NCBI RefSeq assembly: GCF_009727055.1
Contig: NC_052354.1
Span: 49,379,360-49,443,359, forward strand
Direction: 5' to 3'
DNA from: Benincasa hispida
Taxonomy: Eukaryota; Streptophyta; Magnoliopsida; Cucurbitales; Cucurbitaceae
Length of the DNA stretch: 64,000 nucleotides
Under the pieces are notes generated by a model. It ran no database searches. It was not told where the DNA came from and saw only the letters and a list, made by a program, of their open reading frames with translations. The first letter of the stretch is position 1. Each line of letters opens with the position of its first letter. The position numbers were made by a program, and so were the translations under genes. Of this stretch, positions 23,674 through 36,679 are shown piece after piece.

Positions 23674-24954
23674 AACTAGACTTGATGAAGCAAAGATTTG
23701 TCTTTTCACTAGTTGCACCGGACTTGATTTTCCACCCTCCACATCGAACCTGACTTTTTGTCTTCTGCATTAAGCTTGACTTCACGACTTAAACATGATG
23801 ACGGCATTGCAAAGCCTTCAAACTTGAGCAAGAAGATGGGGCATCAGTGAATCCTCCAAACTCAAGCTCGATGAAGCATAAGCAAATCTTCCACACTTGA
23901 ATTTGAATAAGAATCGACGAATTTTTCACACTTGCATCGTCAAAGCCTCCGATCTCAAGCAAGTTAAGTGAAGTGAGCCACATCAAACATTGAGGTTGGA
24001 ATGCCACTTCATATGAGTGAAGCCTCAATAATGAAGATGAAGAGATCCCCTAAACTTAAAGATGAAAGAGCAACAATGAAGCCTTTGAGCTTAAATTTGA
24101 TGAAGCATAGACAAATTCTTCGAACTTAAATTTGATGAAGCATTAACGAAGCTTCCGATCTTGAATTTTAAGAAGCGTCGGCAAAACCTTTGAACTTGAA
24201 GATGAAGAGTCAAACTTTAGATGAATGATGCCTTGAACTTGAAGCAAGCAACGTCCAACACTCCTTCTTTATTTAAGCGAGCATAAAAACGATTGAATTT
24301 TCTAGCGAATACCTTATTGTACGCATATAACCTGTGTAGTATCATGCAAACTTCGTGCATTTTCGATTCGTTATGTCACATCTTTACTAGGAATGAACGT
24401 CTTCAATTTGTTGTGTTGCCCTAGTAGGGATGAACATCGTTAATTTGTTATGTTGCCCTAAAAGAGATGAACATCTTTAATTTGTTGTGTTGCCCCTCAG
24501 TAGAGATGAGCAACATCAATTTTTGTAGCGCCACACGTAGTGTGATTGTGCCACTTCTTTATTCCTTTTTTTTTTTTTTTTTTTGTGAAAGTGTTTGATA
24601 GACTGAACTTAAATTTATTAAAGTTACCTATGTACCCTTGAATAAAGGGATCAAGTCATAACATAGTCCAATTTTTTTTTTTTTTTGCACTGAACTTAAA
24701 GTTTCCTTCAAGCTACCTACGTACCCTTTCTAATGATAAGGATCAAGTCATAACGTAGTTCACAAGATTTTTTTTTGGGGGGGTCGATCACCTTTTAAGC
24801 TCATGTGGGCCAGGAGCACAATGCAATTTAGGCTTTTGCAATAAGGAGTTTTTTTTTTTCATTCACCTTTTAAACTCATGTGGGCTAGGAGAAACACGTA
24901 GTTCAGGCTCTTGCGATAAGGATGTTTTTTTTTTTTTGTTATTCACCTTTTAAT
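23674..24954. repeat. GypA chain of tandem repeats
   Basis: Non-coding. In order: imperfect units of about 32-50 bases with GATGAAGCAT and TTCGAACTTAAATTTG (about 23780-24240); roughly 50-base units with ATTTGTTGTGTTGCCC (about 24395-24530); a duplicated segment of about 90 bases with GATCAAGTCATAAC and T-runs (24604-24770); and 75-80-base units with CACCTTTTAA and CTCATGTGGG at 24789, 24864 and 24944. The last unit is cut by Copia-B and resumes at 36594. Confidence 0.7.
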
Positions 24955-26963
24955 TGTTGGACTTTATGCCCTAAAACTCGTAGATAATAAATGTTATTAA
25001 TTATCCGTCATTAATAAAGAGTTATAGATGTTCGATCAATAAATTTTATTGTTTGTATTATTGTCTAATTTGTCTTAATAACCCTAAATCCAATAAACTA
25101 ACATCCAAGGCTGCCTTATGAGTCTTGAACTTTATACGGAGACATACGGGGATCAATATTCAAGATTTAGCCTAAAGGATATATAGTATAGGGATAAGGT
25201 CGGGTACCTTATCTTGGTCACATTATGGATATGACCCACTTTGTATTCGATACAAACGTAATGATCCAATGCATTCATATAGGTGACACACAAGTGGTGG
25301 TATCCTATGTGAAGAGTTTTCATAAGACTAGACTGCGAAATAGTAACCACTAGATGTAACACCATTAACTAGTTTGGTTCCTATTTCAAAAGGATGACCT
25401 AGGCGACTTAGTCTCAATCCTGAGTATATTATAAACTCTTGTTCACGAGGGATTGTCCTTTGATTTGCATGGGTTAGGGTATCCAGATCATCAACGCAAT
25501 AAGCCCACTATTTTGAGGATGAGACAGAGTAGGGAGCTGAAAACATAAGTATACAAGATAGAATTCATTCCTTCCCTCCTTGAGGGTAAATAGATGAGTG
25601 TTCCCTTAAGTGGTGTCTTCGGGACTTGAACAAAGAGCCCTACCCTCTAATTGGCCTGAGAGGGGTTTCTGTTTATTGGTCGGACCATAAATAGATTGTT
25701 CGTTAGAGAAGCATTAGTACTTAAGGAGCCAGAGGTAACCCAAGGGTCAAACCGTAATTTGACCCAGTTGAAGTTACGAGCACTCGTGAAGGATTAACTC
25801 GCTGTTATTGGTCTATATTCGTGGACATAGAAATATATCTGTTGTGAGAAGAGTGCAGTTATGGGTCTTTAGTGGACTGTACCCACAGTTAACAAATATT
25901 GATTAACTTGGTTAAAGAGTTTTACTAATTAATCTTATATCGTTTGAGCTTCTGATCTACAGGTCCACCAGGTTCACTTGTTAGCTCACTAGAGAATACT
26001 TAAAATAGATAATTTGAATTATTCAAATTAATTTGAGGAAACTATATATTAATGTGATTAATTTATAATTAATTATGAATATGATCTATAATTAAATTGG
26101 AAAGTAATATTTGAATAAGATTCAAATTAATTAATTCAAGTGAATTAGATTCATAAAGAGTTAATTAATAGAGAGGTATTGAAAATATACATGCGATCTA
26201 TATGATAATTAAATATATACATTAAATTGGGATTAATGTTTAAATAGTTATTTAATTATTGTGCAAATTAAAATTAAATAAGTGTTATTTAATTGTGAAA
26301 ATTAAATAAATGTTATTTAATTGGACTAATTAATCAAATAAATGTTATTTAATTAAATGATCTAATTAATTAAATAAGTAAATTAATTACAGAAAAGAAA
26401 AATATATATTTATAGGAAAGTAAAATATATATTGAAAAAAGGAAAATATATTCGGAAAGATCCTTGACCCTTCCCTATATAAAGACTTCTTCATGGCCCT
26501 TTTGCAAATACACATTCCTACACAACTTTGGTTGTAGAGAAACTCTAACAATACACAATTCTCTAGTGTTATTGTGCAGAATTTTCTCTAAGTCACATAT
26601 CCTCTCAATTCTCTAAACATCTTATTCTCATCTCTCTCTCCCAATAGTTGGATACCACATATCCCTCTATTGGAATCCCAGAGAATAATGAGATTACTCT
26701 CGTGGTTTTGTTCGAGATCGCTCAAGGAGTTATTCGTGATCGAGACCGTTTGGAGATCCATTCATTGGAACCTTGGACAGGCTTGTTCATGGCGCTAGGG
26801 AATCTACAAAAGTAAGAACCGTTCTAATCCTTTTCCCTAGAAGCATGCTAATTTACGTGTTTATTTATTCTTTTTAGTATAATGATTTTGTTTAATGTAA
26901 GTCGAATCGCAAGCTGCAAGGCGATCTCACGCGAGACTTCCGCTGCAAGATCTGATCCCTTCA
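24955..26963 (+). repeat. Copia-B 5' LTR
   Basis: 2009 bases, TGTTGGAC...CCCTTCA. By eye it is about 90% identical to the 3' LTR over the first 400 bases, so the insertion is old. It contains the hairpin (25192-25214) and a TATA box (26475-26484). Confidence 0.9.
26475..26484 (+). promoter_or_regulatory. Copia-B LTR TATA box
   Basis: CTATATAAAG about 480 bases before the LTR end. The 3' LTR has CTATATAAAA at 36105-36114, and the reverse LTR at 21907 has a similar box. Confidence 0.6.
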
Positions 26964-26978
26964 ATTGGTACCAAAGAC
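26964..26978 (+). other. Copia-B primer-binding site (initiator tRNA-Met)
   Basis: ATTGGTACCAAAGAC directly after the LTR end. It matches TGGTATCAGAGC-type copia sites with few changes. Confidence 0.8.
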
Positions 26979-29170
26979 AATTTCTTGCATCTTCGTTCTT
27001 CGTATTTTTTTTTTAAACAAAATCATTTAGATGTGGGTGTTATATTATGCATTATGAATATTTGAATGTTGGTTTGCAAAATTGGATGTTTTCGATTTTG
27101 GCACTAGATTATTTTTTAATTTGATTAAATTGTAAGGGCCCATTGTATTTTTAGATAATTTATTTCTTGCTTCAAGTCTATAAGTCCATGTCATTCGTGG
27201 TAAAAAGTTGTTGTAAATAGAAACTGGGAAAACAAAGACGAAACAAAAGAAAACGGAGAGAAAAAGTGTAGTTCGATTTTTCAGGGACAACTTTCACTAA
27301 TTTTTCGATTTTTGGTCGATTTTTAGAGTTCTATCCATTGGATCATGCTGAAATTTGGTCAATATGTGAAGGACACCTAGAGCCTCATTTTGAACGATTA
27401 GATCGTCGTTTGAGCTTTAGTTTATCCATTGTCACTGTCGAACATAAGCAGTTTTTTCTTCCCTAATTTTGTTTACTAACTAATTAAATTAATATAATTG
27501 TTATATTAATTTAATCAATTAATTTTGCATTAGAGTGCCAAAAATCGGTCCAATTTTTTCTATTTAATTTAATTATTCATTAGATGGATGTTTTAAATTA
27601 TTTTTTGAATTCATATTACATATTGTTTGTCATATAGATTCAAAAATACCCACCTTAGGATAAACATGTACAAGCATCATAATTAAATATAAAGAGTTAT
27701 ATTTTAGAGATGCATGATTAAAATTAGCATGCTCATGTATCATAAATTAAGAGTTATATTAGTGATGTATGATTAACCTAAGCATGTCCATGCATCATAC
27801 TATATATTAAAATTGTTCTAATAAAAAGTGGAATGATGTATGTGAATGTTTGATGTGATTATAGATTTAATAATTCATTAATTTATAAAGAGTTATAGTT
27901 TTAATGAAATTGATTAAATTCTATAATCTAAATTGAACGCTAACATAGGTCCAATTTCTTTTAAATTGCTTAAATTGATCTATGTTATTTCTAATGGGAT
28001 TATGAATAGTTTAATCTTTTTAATTTGTTTTAATATGATTTAAATTAATTTCAATAAAAGATTAAATTTATAAAATAATTTTCCATAAGAGACCTTTGTC
28101 TAAGGAAGGTTCTGTCCAAGAAGGGGCATTTAAGCTTACGGAAATGGAATACCTCTATTTAGGAGCCGACCTGAAGTTGAATTGGACAAATATTTTATAA
28201 GCATGCAATAACTGATCGTTTTTATTAAAAGAGTTTAATAAATGAAATCAAGTATTGTTAGTATATTCAATATAAATGTTATATTGAAACAAATTTAAAG
28301 AACTTAGATAAATTCATTAGTCGGGGTTTAATTAAGTAAAATAAAATCCTAATAAATATATTAGAACATTTTTGTGGGGGGATTTGGTATATATATATAT
28401 ATATATATATCAAATTTCAGCTCTCACGCCCCCAAGAGTTGACACCGTGAGATTCATGCTCGGTTTCATGTCGGCCTGGGAGCGGCCTCCCTTCGGATAA
28501 TGTTTGCATGGGTCAATAACAAGGTGAATGGAGGAAAGTGTTCATAGTAAGTGGGAGACATGCGCATGTCAACATAACCCAAGGTCTCCACTATTAGGTT
28601 ACACCGTGAGAATTTATGGTCCGCCTACGGTTGCCCTAGGAGCGACCATCCCTTCGAAAGGCCTCATCATAGGGGTCGGAACAATGCTAACTCCAACAAT
28701 GGATAGGGTTTCTTAGGTTAATTTTCAACAGTTGTTTTTCCCTTCGGTAGCCTGTTGAAGCATACCTTTGGATCCGAAAATGGAAGATCAAACTTACGGG
28801 ATGAATTAAGTTAGTTAATGAATCCTTGGCCCAAAAAACGGTAGCTAAAAACTATAGGAATAAAATTTATTATGGTATTAGTGATTGGCTGAGATTGTCT
28901 CAATTTAGAAAAGGAGTGGCTTATCACCATTCGGTGGTTGTTGCTCTAAACCTTTAAAGTCCATTGCAAAAACTGAAATCAATAGTTTAATTAGGATTCT
29001 TTGATTAAGTGTGTTTTTCCTAAATTGATTGGATAATTAAGTAATGGGTTATGAAAAAGGTAACTAATAAGGTCAATTAATTGTTGTATGTTTTAGCATG
29101 TCTTCCACAATCATATCTTTACTTAAAAATGAGAAATTAACCATTGAAAGTTATACAGCGTGAAAATATA
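26979..29170 (+). other. Copia-B untranslated leader
   Basis: Non-coding and collinear with the Copia-A leader. It contains the shared 'acctttgtctaa' block near 28092, a (TA)n run (28388-28410), and hairpin-like motifs at 28475-28496 and 28634-28656. No gene; small open frames at 27045-27290 and 28528-28716 are not supported. Confidence 0.65.
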
Positions 29171-29189
29171 ACCTAAATACAATTCTGGT

Positions 29190-29975
29190 TATTGATGATC
29201 TGCAGTTTGTCTTAACGGAGGAATGTCCTCCAGTCCCCGCTCGAAATGCATCTCAAGCGTTGAAGGATGCATATGACCATTAACGAAGGCCAATGACAAG
29301 ACCCAAGTCTACATCTTGACAAGTCGTGTGACGTTCTTGCAAAGAAGCATGAGGCCATGATCACTACACATCAGATTATGGAATCCCCCCAGGAGATGTT
29401 TGGCACGAGCTCTTCAAGTACATTTATAATCTATGCATAAAAGAGAGCCAATCAGTGAGATAACATGTTCTCGACCTGATGGTCCATTTCAATATCGCCA
29501 AAATAAACAGTGCGGTCATAGACAAGCAAAGTCAGGTGTCCCTTATTTTGGAATCTCTTCCAAAGAGTTTTCTTCAATTTCACAGCAATGCGGTTATGAA
29601 CAAAATACAGTACATACTGATTACTCTCCTTAATGAGTTACAAACTTTTCAGTCTCTTATGAAATATAAGGGACCAGTAGAATGAGAGACAAACACTTCC
29701 CATTCCAAAAAGTTCTATAAGGGTTCATCCTCTAGAATTAATTATGTTCCTTCGAATTCTAATACTAAGTTGATCCAGAAAAATAAATGAGGGAAAGGGA
29801 AGGCTCTCGCTACTGGAAAAGGCAAAGACAAAGCTAAGGCTAACAAGGGAAAATGTGTCCACTATAATGTGGATGGTTATTGGAAACGCAATTGTCTTAA
29901 GTACCTTGCTGAGAAGAAGAAAAAGAAGGAAGGTAAATATGATTTACCGGTCCTGAAAACTTGTTTAGTGTAAAA
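29190..29975 (+). pseudogene. Copia-B gag (capsid/nucleocapsid) remnant
   Basis: Would have formed the virus-like particle. Fragments typical of plant copia gag are seen across frames: LTEECPPVPARNAS near 29213, then HVLDLMVHFNIAKIN and LILESLPKSFLQFHSNAV (about 29465-29600). A lysine-rich linker and a nucleic-acid-binding knuckle follow at 29853-29894. The knuckle reads C-V-H-Y...G-Y-W-K-R-N-C, so its second Cys and its His are both replaced by Tyr. Frameshifts separate the first two pieces and stops interrupt the linker. Confidence 0.8.
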
Positions 29976-31060
29976 TGACCATGAGGCCTGGATACTTGAT
30001 TCAGACGCAACTATCATGTTTGTTCTTTTTTTTACAAGCAATTAGTTCCCTTCAGCAGCTAGAACGGGGTGAAATCACGCTCAAGTTTGGAACGAGTGAT
30101 GCCATTTTTGCTCGTGCAGTAAAAGCTACTAAGTTGTTTTAAAGAAATAATTTTTTGCTTTTAGAAAACTTATACAATGTTCCTAAGATGAAGAGGAACC
30201 TTGTTTTGATTTTCTATTTAATTGAACAATCATACTCTGTATCTTTTAATTCAAATGAAGTGTTCATTTTGAGAAATGATGTGTATTATTCAACTAAACT
30301 ATAGTGTTAAGACCAACTGAATTAAAAGAACTTTTAAATCATGAGATGTTTAAAACTGCTAATACTCAAGTAAAAGGCGTAGAATTTCTCCAAGTAACCT
30401 ACCTTTGGAATTTGAGGTTAGGCCACATAAATCTCGAAAGGATCGGGAGATTGGTAAAGAATGAACTTCTAAGCAAGTTAACAGATTATTCATTACCTCC
30501 ATATGAATCCTGTCTTGGAGAAAAAATGACCAAAAGATCTTTTACTGGAAAAGGTTATAGAGTTAAAGAGCCCTTAGAGCTTATACATTCAGATCTTTGT
30601 GGTTTAATGAATGTAAAGGCTAGAGGAAGATACGCATATTTCATCTCTTTTTTTATATGATTATTCAAGGTATGGTTACTTATGCCTAATAGAATATAAG
30701 TCTAGAGCCTTTGAAAAGTTTAAAGTGTATAAGGCTAATGTTGAAGACCTATTAGGTAAAACTATAGAAACACTTCGATCTGATTGTGGTGGAGAGTACA
30801 TGGATTTAGAATTCCAGGACTATTTGATAAAACATGGAATTCAATCCCAACTCAGTAACTGATACACCTCTGTAGAACGATGTATCAGAAAGGAGAAATA
30901 GAACCTTATTAGATATGGTTCGTTCTATGATGAGCTATGCTTAATTGCCTTACTCGTTTTGAGGGTATGCAGTGGATACTGCAGTTCATATCTTGAACAA
31001 TGTTCCCTCAAAAAGCTTGAGTTACCCTAAGGAAACGAGAGGTGATCCATTCTTTAATCC
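29976..31060 (+). pseudogene. Copia-B protease and integrase remnant
   Basis: The aspartic protease signature is recognisable near 29989 as WILDSDAT, with the active-site Gly of DSGAT replaced by Asp. An open stretch at 30304-30660 carries the pre-integrase domain (WNLRLGHINLERI) and the start of the integrase core (HSDLCGLMNV). Downstream pieces (RSDCGGEYMDLEF near 30779, then MVRSMMSYA near 30914) are core integrase motifs in shifted frames, with stops between them. The domain is inactive. Confidence 0.8.
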
Positions 31061-32632
31061 TCAAAAAAATAAAGTGTTTATATTTACAAACACTACATTT
31101 TTAGAGGAAGACCACTTAAGAGATCATAAACCACATAGCAAAGTAGTATTAAATGAAGCTACTGAAGAATCAACAAAATTTGTTGATGAAGTTAGTCCTT
31201 CATCAATAGTTAATGAAGGAGCTAGCACTCGGATTAGTCTCATCCTTCCCAATTGTTAAGAATGCATCAACGCAGTGGAAGGGTTGTGATACAACCTAAC
31301 CGTTACTTGGGTTTAACTAAAACTCAAGTTGTCATACCAGATGATAGTGTTGAGGATTTATTGTCCTATAAACAGGCAATGAATGATGTAGACAAGGACC
31401 AATGGGTCAAAGCTATGGACTTTGAAATGGAGTCCATGTACTATAATTTAGTATGGGAGCTTGTAGATTTACCTGAAGGGGTCAAACCCATACGGTGTAA
31501 ATGGATCTACAGAAAGAAAGATGCGGCTGGAAAGGTACAAACCTACAAAGCTAGACTTATAGCAAAGGATTACACCCAAAGAGAATGGGTTGACTATGAG
31601 GAAAATTTTTCCCTTGTTGCTATGCTTGAGTCTAAAATAATTCTTTTGTTCATAGTCACATATTATGAATGTGGGGTATGAAAAATGGATGTCAATATTG
31701 CTTTTCTGAATGGAAATCTTGAGGAGAATATCTTTATGTCTCAGCCCGAGGGGTTCGTAGCCCAAGGTCGAGAGCAAAAAAATTTTCAAGCTGAATTGAT
31801 TCATTTATGAGTTAAAACAGGCATCCATATCTTGGAACATTAGATTTGATTATAGCGATTAAATCTTTTGGTTAGAATGGTGATGAACCTTGTATCTACA
31901 AGAAAATCATTAAAGATAAAGTAGCTTTTCTAATACTTTATATGGACGATATCCTACTTATTAGGGATAGTGTCCTTAGACACCTCAAGAAGTTGAGGAA
32001 ATATTCTCTATATATTCTGTATTAGGCCAAACATTTGTTATGCAGGAAGAATTGTCAGTAGGTACCGATCCAATCCAGGGTAAGACCACTGGACAATAGT
32101 TAACAAAATCCTCAAGTATCTTATGATAACGGGGACTATAAACTAGTGTATGAAGCTAAGGATTTGATCCTTACAGGATACACCGACTCTAATTTCTAAA
32201 ATGACAAGGATTCTGGGAAATCCATGTCAGGATCAGTGTTTATCCTAAACGGGCAAGTTGTAGTGTGGTGTAGTACTAAGCAAGGATGCATTGCAAATTC
32301 CATTATGGAATCTAAGTATATGGCTGCTTGTGAAGCAAAAAAGAAGAAGTATAACTAAAAAAGTTCCTAAGTGAATTGGAATGGTTCCAAATATGGACTT
32401 GCCCATCCTCTAATACTATGACAACAATAGGGTAGTAGCCACTGCTGATTTATTTACGAAGGCTCTTTCTAGGCTAAAGTGTATGAGGGTCATCTAAACA
32501 ATCTAGCTCTACGAGACATGTACATTGGATAATTTAGGGCAAGTGGGAGAAACGTAATGGGTATATGGATGCCCTAGTTTATTGTATTTATTTACAATAA
32601 TTGTGCACAACTCACTAACTAGAGTTTTAGTT
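31061..32632 (+). pseudogene. Copia-B reverse transcriptase and RNase H remnant
   Basis: An open stretch at 31253-31681 begins with the RRSGRVV-type hinge and the RT start (VDKDQWVKAM, CKWIYRKK, KARLIAKDY). A stop follows at about 31680, but LNGNLEENIFMSQPEGFV is readable after it. The catalytic motif is YMDD at 31939-31950. Directly after ILLI the sequence jumps to the VLRHLKKLR segment, so about 250 bases between these points, present in Copia-A, are deleted. RNase H and the tail (ADLFTKALSRLK) follow in broken frames to about 32560. Confidence 0.85.
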
Positions 32633-32644
32633 CAAGTGGGAGTT
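32633..32644 (+). other. Copia-B polypurine tract
   Basis: CAAGTGGGAGTT immediately before the 3' LTR. CAAGTGGGAG is the usual plant copia plus-strand primer. Confidence 0.75.
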
Positions 32645-35600
32645 TGTTGGATTTTTAGCCCTAAAACTCGTAGATAGTAAATGTTATTAATTGACCATCA
32701 TGGATAAAAAGTTATAGATGTTCAATCAATAAATGTTATTGAGTATATTGTTGTCTAATTTGTCCTAATAACCATAAATCCAATAAACTAACATCCAACG
32801 TTTCCTTATGAGTCTTGAACTGTATATGGAGACATATGGGGATCAATGTTCAAGATTTAGCCTAAAGGGTATATAGTATAGGGATAAGGTCGGGTACCTT
32901 ATCTTGGTAACATTAGGGTTACGACCCACTTTATATTCGATACAAACGTAATGATCCAACGCATTCATGTAGGTGACACGCGAGTGGGGGTATCCTATAC
33001 AAAGAGTTTGCATAAGACTAGACTGCAAAATAGTAACCACTAGATGTAATACCATTAACTAGTTTGGTTTCTATTTCAATAGAATGACCTAGGCAACTTA
33101 GTCACAATCCTGAGTATATTATGACTCATGTTCACGAGGGATTGTCTTTTGATATTCATGAGTGAAAGTAACTAGATCATCAACCCAATAAGCCTACCAT
33201 TTTGAGGACGGGACCGAGTGGGGAGTTGGGAACATAATTATACAAGATGAAGTTCACTCCTTCCCTCCTTGAGGGTAAGTAGATGAGTGTTCCCTTAAGT
33301 GGTGTCTCCGGGACTTGAACAAAGGGCTCTACCATTTCATTGGTCCAAGAGAGGTTTTTGTTTATTGATTGGACCATAAACAGGTTGTTTATTAGAGGAT
33401 TATTGGTACTTAAGGAGCCAGAGGTAACCCAAGGGTAAAACGATAATTTGACCCAGTTGGAGTTACGAACACTTCATGAAGGATTAACTCGTTGTTATTA
33501 GTCTATATCCATGGACACATAATTATATTTGTAGTGAGAAGAGTGCAATTGTGGGTCTTTAGTGGAGTGTACTCACAGTTAACGAATATTGATTAACTTG
33601 GTTAAAGAGTTTTACCAATTAATCTCATATCATTGGAGCTTATGATCTACAGATCCACTAGGTCCTATCATTAGCTCACTAGAGAATACTTAAAAGGAAT
33701 AATTTGAATTGTTCAATTGAGGATACTATATATTAATGTGATTAATATATAATTAATTATGGACATGATCTAGAATTAAATTAGAAAGTAATATTTGAAT
33801 AAGATTCAAATTAATTAATTCAAGTGAATTAGATTCATAAAAAATTAATTAATAGAGAGGTGTTGCCCATATACATACGATATTCCTAAGAACATGCAAC
33901 TGAAGAAAATAGGATCATTTTCAGTCCTTCTTGCCTTGAATAACCTTCTTTTTCGGATATCGCCCGTCACACCCTAGGAATGGGTTTAAGAGGGTTTCAA
34001 CAATTTTAACATCAAAATAAGCATGTTCATAGGGTATTAAGAGGGTTTCAACACATACCTTTGAAGATCCTCTTCAAACACGAAATTGAGCTGCAATCTT
34101 CTCCAATTAAAGTCGCAGACCACCACTAGAGCTTTCCTACTAATCTTTAGGAACCTTAGATTGAGTTATGGGACTCAAAACAAGCAAGAATTAAGGGAAT
34201 TATGTGGAGAAAGCCACTGGTTTATTAGCTTGGTGAAGAGCACTTCTTCAGCCTTGAGAAATCAGCAAAATTCCAGCATTTGCATGATGTATTCCATTCA
34301 ATCAAGAGTGTATTAATGGAGGAGCTTCATGCAATCTGAATGCATGAAATAATTCTAGCTCCACCTTCATTTTTTAGCTGTAAAGTGGGAGTGGAAAATG
34401 ATTAACCTCCTTGCTTGAAAGTAAGAAAATCTCACATTTGGGATTTTTCTCAATTTTCAATTTCCCTTTTTTATTTTGAAACTAATTCTCAAAATCAAAA
34501 CATTTTTCAATTTTAATCCTCCAATTAAAATTAAAATTCTATTAATTTTACAAAAATTAATTCAATAATCAATTTTTCTAATAGATTAATTAAACAATTT
34601 AATTAATTCTATTAATTTATTATCAAATATTAAATTAACTTGTCACCAATTCCATTAACATGAATCCTTATTCATGAAATTAATATTTTTAAATCATATT
34701 TAAATATTAATCGATTCTCCAATTCCATGTAATTTCAAATTTAAACATATAATTATATCACATATAATTACTAATTCTCTTAGTTCGAATTTGAACGTTT
34801 CAAATTAACTTATCACGCTATTCTAAGGCTAATTTTGTTTGTGAGCTAGTAAGGGGACCTAATGAACCTACAGATCATGGGCTCCAACGATCCGAGATTA
34901 ATTGTCTAAACTCTTTACACCGAATTAACCCTCATTCGTTAACTACCAGAACACACCACTATAGCTCGATAGTTGCACTATTCTCACAGTAGATATATTT
35001 CTGTCTATTTTAACCATAATCGATAATTCGATCATTCAAGGTCGTTCGTATTTACAGCTAGAACAAAATTACTATTTTACCCCTGTAAATACATCTTTCT
35101 TCTTAAGCTCCCACTAATCCTTTATTGAACAATTAATTTATAGTCCAACTCATAATCCATGACCCTCTTAATCAAGAGAGGGCGGGGCCCCTTTGTTCAA
35201 GACCAGGATTCAGGCTTAAGAGAACAACCTATCTGTTAACCCTAAGTCGGGTAGGAGTGAAATCCATCTTGCAGAGTTATGTCCCCAACTATCTATCTTG
35301 TCTCATCCCCAAAATGGAAGGCTTATTGAGTAGTCATGTTGGACTATTCTTACCTATGCAAATCAAAGGATAACCCGAATAAACAAGAGTTCATAGTTAG
35401 CTCAGGATTAAAATCGAGTTACTCTAGGTCATTTGAATTTGAAATAGTCAATTTTAACAGTAATCGATCGTTATAAAGAAAAGTGATTATTTTGTGGTCC
35501 GATCTTATGAAAACTCATTGCATAGGATGGCCCCACTCACATGTCTCTACATGAATGATTTTAGGATCACATCATTTGTATCAGTATACAAAATGGGCCG

Positions 35601-36593
35601 CATCCAATAGTTTTACCAGGATGAGGTACCCAATCTCATCCATATACTTATAGACCTTTTTGGCTATATACTAAAACTAGATCCTCTTTTATGACGCCAC
35701 ATGAAATTAAACTATTCATATTATAGCTATGGATTTGTTTATTGGATTTATACTAGAATGCAATATCAATAACAATTTATTGAATAAGATACTCAATGAC
35801 AAATTTATTGATATATCGAATATGTTAACAATATTTACGAATTGCGAGTTTAGGACATTCCTTACACGATGTATATGATAATTAAACATATACATTAAAT
35901 TGGAATTAATGTATAAATAGTTATTTAATTATTATGCAAATTAAAATTAAATAAGTGTAATTTAATTGAGAAAATTAAATAAGTGTTATTTGATTAGGCT
36001 AATTAATTAAATAAGTGTTATTTAATTAAGTTGACTAATAAATAAGTATTATTTAATTAATGACAAAAAAGAAAAATATATTGGGAAACATCCTTGACCT
36101 TCCCCTATATAAAAACCTCCTCATGACCCTTTCCAAATACAGATTCCTACACAACTTTGGTTCTAAAGAAACTCTGACAATACACAATTCCTTAGTGTTA
36201 TTGTGTAGAATTTTCTTTAAGCCATAAGTCCTCTCAATTCTCTAAAACCCTATTCTCCTCTCCCTCTCCTAATAGTTGATACCACATATCCCTCTATTGG
36301 AATCTCAGAGAATAATGTGGTTTCTCTCATGGTAGTGTTCGAGATCACTCAAGGAGTTATTCGCGATTGAGATCGTTTAGAGATCCATTCGTTGAAACCT
36401 TGGAGAGGTTTGTTCGTGGCGCTAGAGAATCTACAAATGTAAGAAACATTCTAACCCTTTTCCCTAAAAGCATGCTTATTTACATGTTTATTTATTATGT
36501 TTAGTATAACGATTTTATTTAATGTAAAATTGAACCGCGGGATGTGAGGCGATCTCATGCGAGACATTTCGGCTACAGGATCAGATCCCTTCA
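32645..36593 (+). repeat. Copia-B 3' LTR, split by a nested LTR
   Basis: TGTTGGAT...CCCTTCA, homologous to the 5' LTR along its length once the insertion 33882-35865 is removed (about 1965 bases remain). It contains the hairpin (32882-32904) and a TATA box (36105-36114). Confidence 0.9.
33882..35865 (-). mobile_element. Solo copia LTR (reverse) inside the Copia-B 3' LTR
   Basis: The Copia-B 3' LTR matches the 5' LTR up to ACGAT (33877-33881) and resumes at ACGAT (35866-35870), giving a 5-bp target duplication. The inserted 1984 bases read as a reverse LTR (CTCGCAATTCGTAAA on the minus strand at its right end). Its ends are not clean TG/CA, so the exact edges may be off by a base or two. It has the hairpin with a compensated pair (35619-35641). 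Confidence 0.8.
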
Positions 36594-36679
36594 TTAAGCT
36601 TATGTGGGTTAGGAGCAACGTGCAGTTTAGGCTCTTGCGATGAGGAGCTTCTACATTTAAACTTTAGAAGCTTTTACTT
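36594..36679. repeat. Rest of the 75-80-bp repeat unit cut by Copia-B
   Basis: TTAAGCTTATGTGGG continues the unit broken at 24954 and runs through the GCTCTTGCGATGAGGAG segment seen in the two complete units on the other side. Confidence 0.75.

Larger units (their letters stand above)
24955..36593 (+). mobile_element. Copia-B: complete but dead Ty1/copia retrotransposon
   Basis: Both LTRs, the tRNA-Met primer site, leader, gag, protease, integrase, RT, RNase H and polypurine tract are present in the standard copia order. Flanking 5-mers are TTAAT (24950-24954) and TTAAG (36594-36598). The intact neighbouring repeat unit reads TTAAG at this point, so the left copy has one change. Every coding domain carries stops or frameshifts, and the 3' LTR holds a nested solo LTR. 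Confidence 0.9.
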
